A stretch of 64,000 nucleotides of DNA, from NCBI GenBank assembly GCA_948567375.1, contig OX419759.1, positions 32,527,493-32,591,492 on the forward strand, written 5' to 3'. This document shows, in pieces, positions 59,825 through 64,000 of the stretch. Each line of letters begins with the position of its first letter. The first letter of the stretch is position 1. This DNA is from Lunularia cruciata (Eukaryota; Streptophyta; Marchantiopsida; Lunulariales; Lunulariaceae). The position numbers were made by a program, and so were the translations under genes. The notes below the pieces were generated by a model. That model searched no databases, was not told where the DNA came from, and saw nothing but the letters and a program-made list of their open reading frames with translations.

Positions 59825-62800
59825 CTAGTCTTGAGGAAAGCGGGTGTAGAAGAAGCGTTGGATTTGCTTCTTGAGCTCGTGAGTGGTGAAGCGATATCCA
59901 TCGACTTCATAGTACATGAGGTACAGAGACCGCATCATGACTAGATGGGTTTCACGTACTGCCTGGCAACTATACATTGGATTCAGCAGCTTCGAGAACA
60001 CCTTGGAGCCCAAGCCTTTAAGCTGATTATGAACGCCGGTGTATGCCTCCTGCTTCGATTCCTTCGGGTGCTCCCTTTGGTACACGCTGATATACGAGTT
60101 GTGTCCTCCCAGAACCTCTCTCTGCAAACACACACGGTAACGGCGAAAAGTTATCCAGTCAACCTTTTGGTTCTTGCAAGTTGACTTTTGAGGTGAGTGC
60201 GATTGCATCCTCATCCATGTCGTTCAAGTTGATTATGCCATGTCTCTGACTAGCGGCAAGGTTTTGTCGATTGCAAACACATGTCGTATAGGAAAGACAA
60301 AAACAGAAACAAGCAAGGACTACTTTTAGTTGATGAACAGCTTGTGATTTCAAGCTTCCATTTCGAGTACAGTTTCCACTCTTATTGATCTGTGATTCTC
60401 TCACAGGGCTAATCTATTTCGGGTAGCAAGCAGCAAGGATTACCCGATCATAAAGTGCCAAGGATTAGTCGAGTCTGCACATGATTTCAAGGCAGACATT
60501 TTGGGCTTAAACTTCTGGTTTGACTTCGCTTATATACTGCTGACAGTATATTTAACATGCGAATCATTTGATTTTGTTCTGTCTTGATCCGTTTCTGCGA
60601 CTCCGAAACCCACCTACAGATCACGATTTACATGGAGGGAGGACAAGGGAGTACTCATCACTTTAAAGCTGTACACGAGCCATGACATATTGCTCGGGAA
60701 GGATGTGCCCCGTGGTACTCTTTTGCGTTGTGCAATCCAGACTTAGATTGCCAAATCTTGTCCCGATTTGCTCAGGAGGTCATTAACTTGTAGGGGACTC
60801 GTACCCAATGCTTCTGCCTTCACGTACAATGTTAGAAGAGCAGATCCTGATTCGTTAGGAGGCGTTGTTAAACCAGGAAGACGGAGTTCTATGCGTGTTA
60901 CCGGATGGAATAGAAAGCTTCAGTTGGATTCCTCCGATTAAACTTTGTACAAGTGCCTTATTAGGGAGCAGCAACGCGGGAGCACGAGTGAGGATGGAAG
61001 GAGTCCTCGAATACCTGATGGAAATTCAGTCGACGACAATGATTGCATCTGCTTTGAACATTCTGCTTTACAGAATGTACTACTATTGCTAACAGAGTAT
61101 GGGGCTTAACTTACCGAATGGGTTCTGAGGTCGTTGATGAGTCTTCCATACTTGTTGACGAGATCAAAAGCCTCCAGGTAATCGTCGTCTTCCAACATGT
61201 CGTCGGATATGGGCTCTCCATAGCAGAAGATAGTGTACAAAGTTATAGGGCCAAGACCAAATGAAATAGCTCCTGTCCTCAGATACTCTTCCGAGCTCGG
61301 TTGATAGCCAGAGTCGTTCCACTCGGCTTCGGTCAAGAACTCCGCTATCACATCTTGCCACTTAGTAACAAATTATAGGTTCAGTATTCCTCACATTATC
61401 AATCACTATGGATTCTCAAGCCGATGGGTTAAAAAGAGACTCCATCAACCCAAGGAGCTTTCTAATTTGTTATGTAGGAGCAGAACTTACAAGAGCTCTG
61501 AGAAAGGGGGTCAGATCTCTTCCTTGGGCGGCGCTTGCTTCCTTGCAGAGACTGTCGACCTCGTTCATCAACAATCTTGCCAGGATTTTTACTGAGTCGC
61601 AGCATGAATCAACAATGGACGGATCCCATCTGCGCGCGACCCATCGACCCAAGCACATTAGAAATCCGTGTTTGTAGCTGATTCAGACGTTATTGAGTGC
61701 CTGAATGATCATACTCTTGCTGCACTTGAGGTGCACGACTCTGGGTTGAAGAAGAAGAGCTTTTACCTCTTGATACTTTCGTGGAAAAGTCTGAGGCCCT
61801 GGACCCCGTCATGGAGCGAAGCTTCGTCAAAGAGATCATCGATGACGGTGACAAGGACAGAGCCCCGCGTCCAGACTGACCGTGCAACAGATAGCTTCGG
61901 GTCTGGCATGCCCACTGTACCAGCTAGAAACGCTGGCAGCAGTGGTTGACGCTGGAAGTTATAAAGCTTTCGTAAATGATCTTCGTCCCATCTGATTCTC
62001 GGCACGCCAGTGCAAATTAGTTGTGGATTTCTACACAGTTCCCATCTACTCTTCCGAATCTTAAATTTCGCCTTTAATCTATATTATTTCTTTATGTCAC
62101 AGTCACAGGATCCAATTCGTGCCTACAAATTTTATTGCCTGCAGTGGCCGTTTACCTTGCAAGTCACTCACTACGCATGCACTACCCCGTACGTTTCCAC
62201 ACAAGAGATCGAGAAAGAGAGAGAGGAGAAGTCTGTACTTCGTCAAAGTCTGCAACTCTTCCTGGTATACTGCTTGGCATTTGTTGAAGTTTTCCTTCGC
62301 AAATGCTACCATAAGAGGATTGATTTTATGCATCAGCCTGCAATATCGACATATTTCAGATTAGCCGAAAATGGCCAAAAGATACAGTTGGTGAGTTCAT
62401 GGCAATTGGATCATTCCTGGCTTAAAGTTTCCTGTTGAGAAATGAGAAGGACGCACCGGGAGAAAGTCATCTCAAAGTATGTCTCCTCTGCATCGGCACT
62501 GGACCCGAAGCGGTCAATGTACTTCATGCTCTCCAGCGCTCGGAATTGCATAAAATGTGGGGAGTGGAGAGCGTCCTCAACCTTCAATAATGACAATTGT
62601 GTATGAGAATCTGCATTCCCTTCGCCCAAATTGTAAGCAGGCAACTGTTGACCTCATCATATATGTTATTACGTATATTTCTAGCGAAGAGACTTCATCA
62701 TATCGGTTATGGAGTAAATTTCTAGCGAAGAGAGTATCTTTCTCCGCTTCATACAGATCCTTTTAGTGATTTACCACAAATCGTTGAGAGATTTGCAGAT

Positions 62801-63963
62801 CTTCAAATCAATCGAAAAAATTATCCCCAAGCTTCCAAACCTTGTGTGTTTGAGAATCCAATGTCCTCACACTATCACATTCAATTCCAATGATACAGGA
62901 AGGATTCAAAAGTCTACCTCTTTTTTGAGGGCGTTATCATTGTTTCCCCTGAGAGTGGCCTTTAGGAAAGTGGTGGTGATCGTTTTGGTGTAATCAAGCA
63001 ACAGTTCACCAGGAAAAATCATCTCCGAAGCCCGGTACAACTGCAACATGCCTCTTGCTCCAAGTTGCGAAATCTGACCATTGCTGATACCCTCGAGAAG
63101 AAAAGTCTCTGGAGAGAATGGGAGAAACCGTCAGTTTTGACCCCAATTAGGAAATCCTCTTCGTCAATTGTATTGAAGCAAGCAAACGAATCTCATCTCT
63201 CTCACATATTTATCAGTGCCACGAAGTCTACATTTTACCTGGAGTGACATCATAACCGTGTTCACGTAGGGCTCGGAAAATCATGGCTTGAGTCTCGCAG
63301 TCTTCCGATCCCTCGTCATTGTCATCCCCGTCAGGCTCAAATTGCCTAAATGTGGTACCTTTGTTAGACTCTACATGCAATCTTTGACTTGACGTGAAAC
63401 CTCATCTGAAGCTTCATATAAGCATACCCACAATGTCCTTCTTCATGTCCTTGCTAAAACTTTGTTCCACAATTTTACGTCAAATTTGTTTGCAAATGAT
63501 TGAATTTGAATCTCAGGGTTTAAGCCTCTGGCATTGTACGATATTGATTGTGTGAATAGTAACACCACTTCACAAGAGATGTTACTCACAAAAATTACTA
63601 ACAAAATTAATTGGACTTGAGGTTTCAAGAAGTTCTTCATTCCAAATCGGCTAGATGAAGCAAAAACCTCGAAATTCAGGCCTGTCATTTGAACTGATTC
63701 ACTTCACACGGATCTGATCCTGTAGTCGTGATTTGTCGTGCAACAGTCCAGTATGACGTTTAACTCGAGTTAGACCAAGGATAGAATATAGTACGCCTCG
63801 CCTGAGCATGATAGGGCACAAATCTGTCGGTACGAAACTTACTTGTCAAGTAAGTCAAGCAGGTCCTTAATTTCGGTGGCGAAGTAGCGATCGATGTTGA
63901 GGCGCTCGAGGTGGTCCACAATACTGAGGACCTCAGACAGCGGAGTTGGGTACATACTCGGTA
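59825..63963 (-). CDS. Terpene synthase, class I, 3' nine exons (5' part beyond the window)
   Basis: Visible exons on the minus strand: 63843-63963, 63239-63345, 62918-63108, 62457-62581, 62239-62337, 61767-61997, 61491-61629, 61115-61360, 59825-60121. They join in one frame with about 518 codons. Plant TPS landmarks in order: MYPTPLSEVLSIVDHLERL, AMIFRALREHGYDVTP, ARGMLQLYRASEMIFPGELL, NFNKCQAVYQEELQTL, the Mg-binding DDLFDE (DDxxD), IKRWDPS and AAQGRDLTPFL. LINDLRTHSREV supplies the second metal site (NDxxTxxxE pattern). Both metal motifs are intact, so ionisation of a prenyl diphosphate (class I chemistry) is expected; the substrate and product cannot be told. A window-edge intron begins at 63964. 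The missing N-terminus decides whether a class II (DxDD) domain exists. Several exons diverge from seed-plant enzymes (for example PAFLAGTVGMPDPKLSVAR instead of the usual AAT.F.PE.S.AR). Confidence 0.88.
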
Positions 63964-64000
63964 CTGGTGATGGCATCCGTCATAAAAAGATCAGATAAAG

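Overview
This window is nuclear DNA of a land plant. The evidence is spliceosomal introns with canonical GT/AG sites, a plant-type GH10 xylanase with three CBM22 modules, a plant terpene synthase, a PTP1-type tyrosine phosphatase, chromovirus-like Ty3 retroelements with an initiator-Met tRNA primer site, and a fragment resembling a mitochondrial tRNA-Ala. A DUF4246 gene and a non-LTR element with a restriction-like endonuclease suggest a seed-free plant; a bryophyte such as a liverwort is my best guess. No marker gene proves the species.

Layout. Bases 1-14230 are nested transposon debris: a decayed plus-strand Ty3/gypsy element (to about 6 kb); a structurally complete minus-strand Ty3 element (6114-11893) with both LTRs, a perfect 5-bp target duplication, a primer site and heat-shock-element-like arrays in its LTRs; a chromodomain remnant; and a decayed copy (B) of a non-LTR element. 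A compact DUF4246 gene lies at 15679-17070. From 18.2 to 25.9 kb there is a second decayed copy (C), carrying a solo LTR, a tRNA-Ala-like fragment, and the best copy (A, 22542-25709) of the same non-LTR element. Copy A is one frame with an N-terminal C2H2 finger, a reverse transcriptase, a CCHC motif and a C-terminal restriction-like endonuclease, broken by three stops.

The gene-rich half follows. A ten-exon DEAD-box helicase of the DDX31/Dbp7/RH17 type occupies 26334-30314 (+). After an AT-rich repeat desert (30.3-35.9 kb) comes a six-exon GH10 xylanase at 36781-41359 (+). A Mutator-like non-autonomous TIR element sits at 45294-46608, and a two-exon gene for a small membrane-anchored or secreted protein at 49658-50530 (+). 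An eight-exon protein tyrosine phosphatase lies at 52221-55331 (-), and a terpene synthase at 59825-63963 (-) whose 5' part lies beyond the window. The host genes are unrelated housekeeping or metabolic genes with no operon-like logic. My exon models for the helicase, xylanase and phosphatase each sum to a whole number of codons.

The most interesting signals are the restriction-endonuclease-type non-LTR element with its roughly 50-65 bp solitary tail insertions flanked by target duplications, and the Ty3 LTR with a six-unit, perfectly phased GAA/TTC array upstream of its TATA box. All coordinates were read by eye from the sequence.
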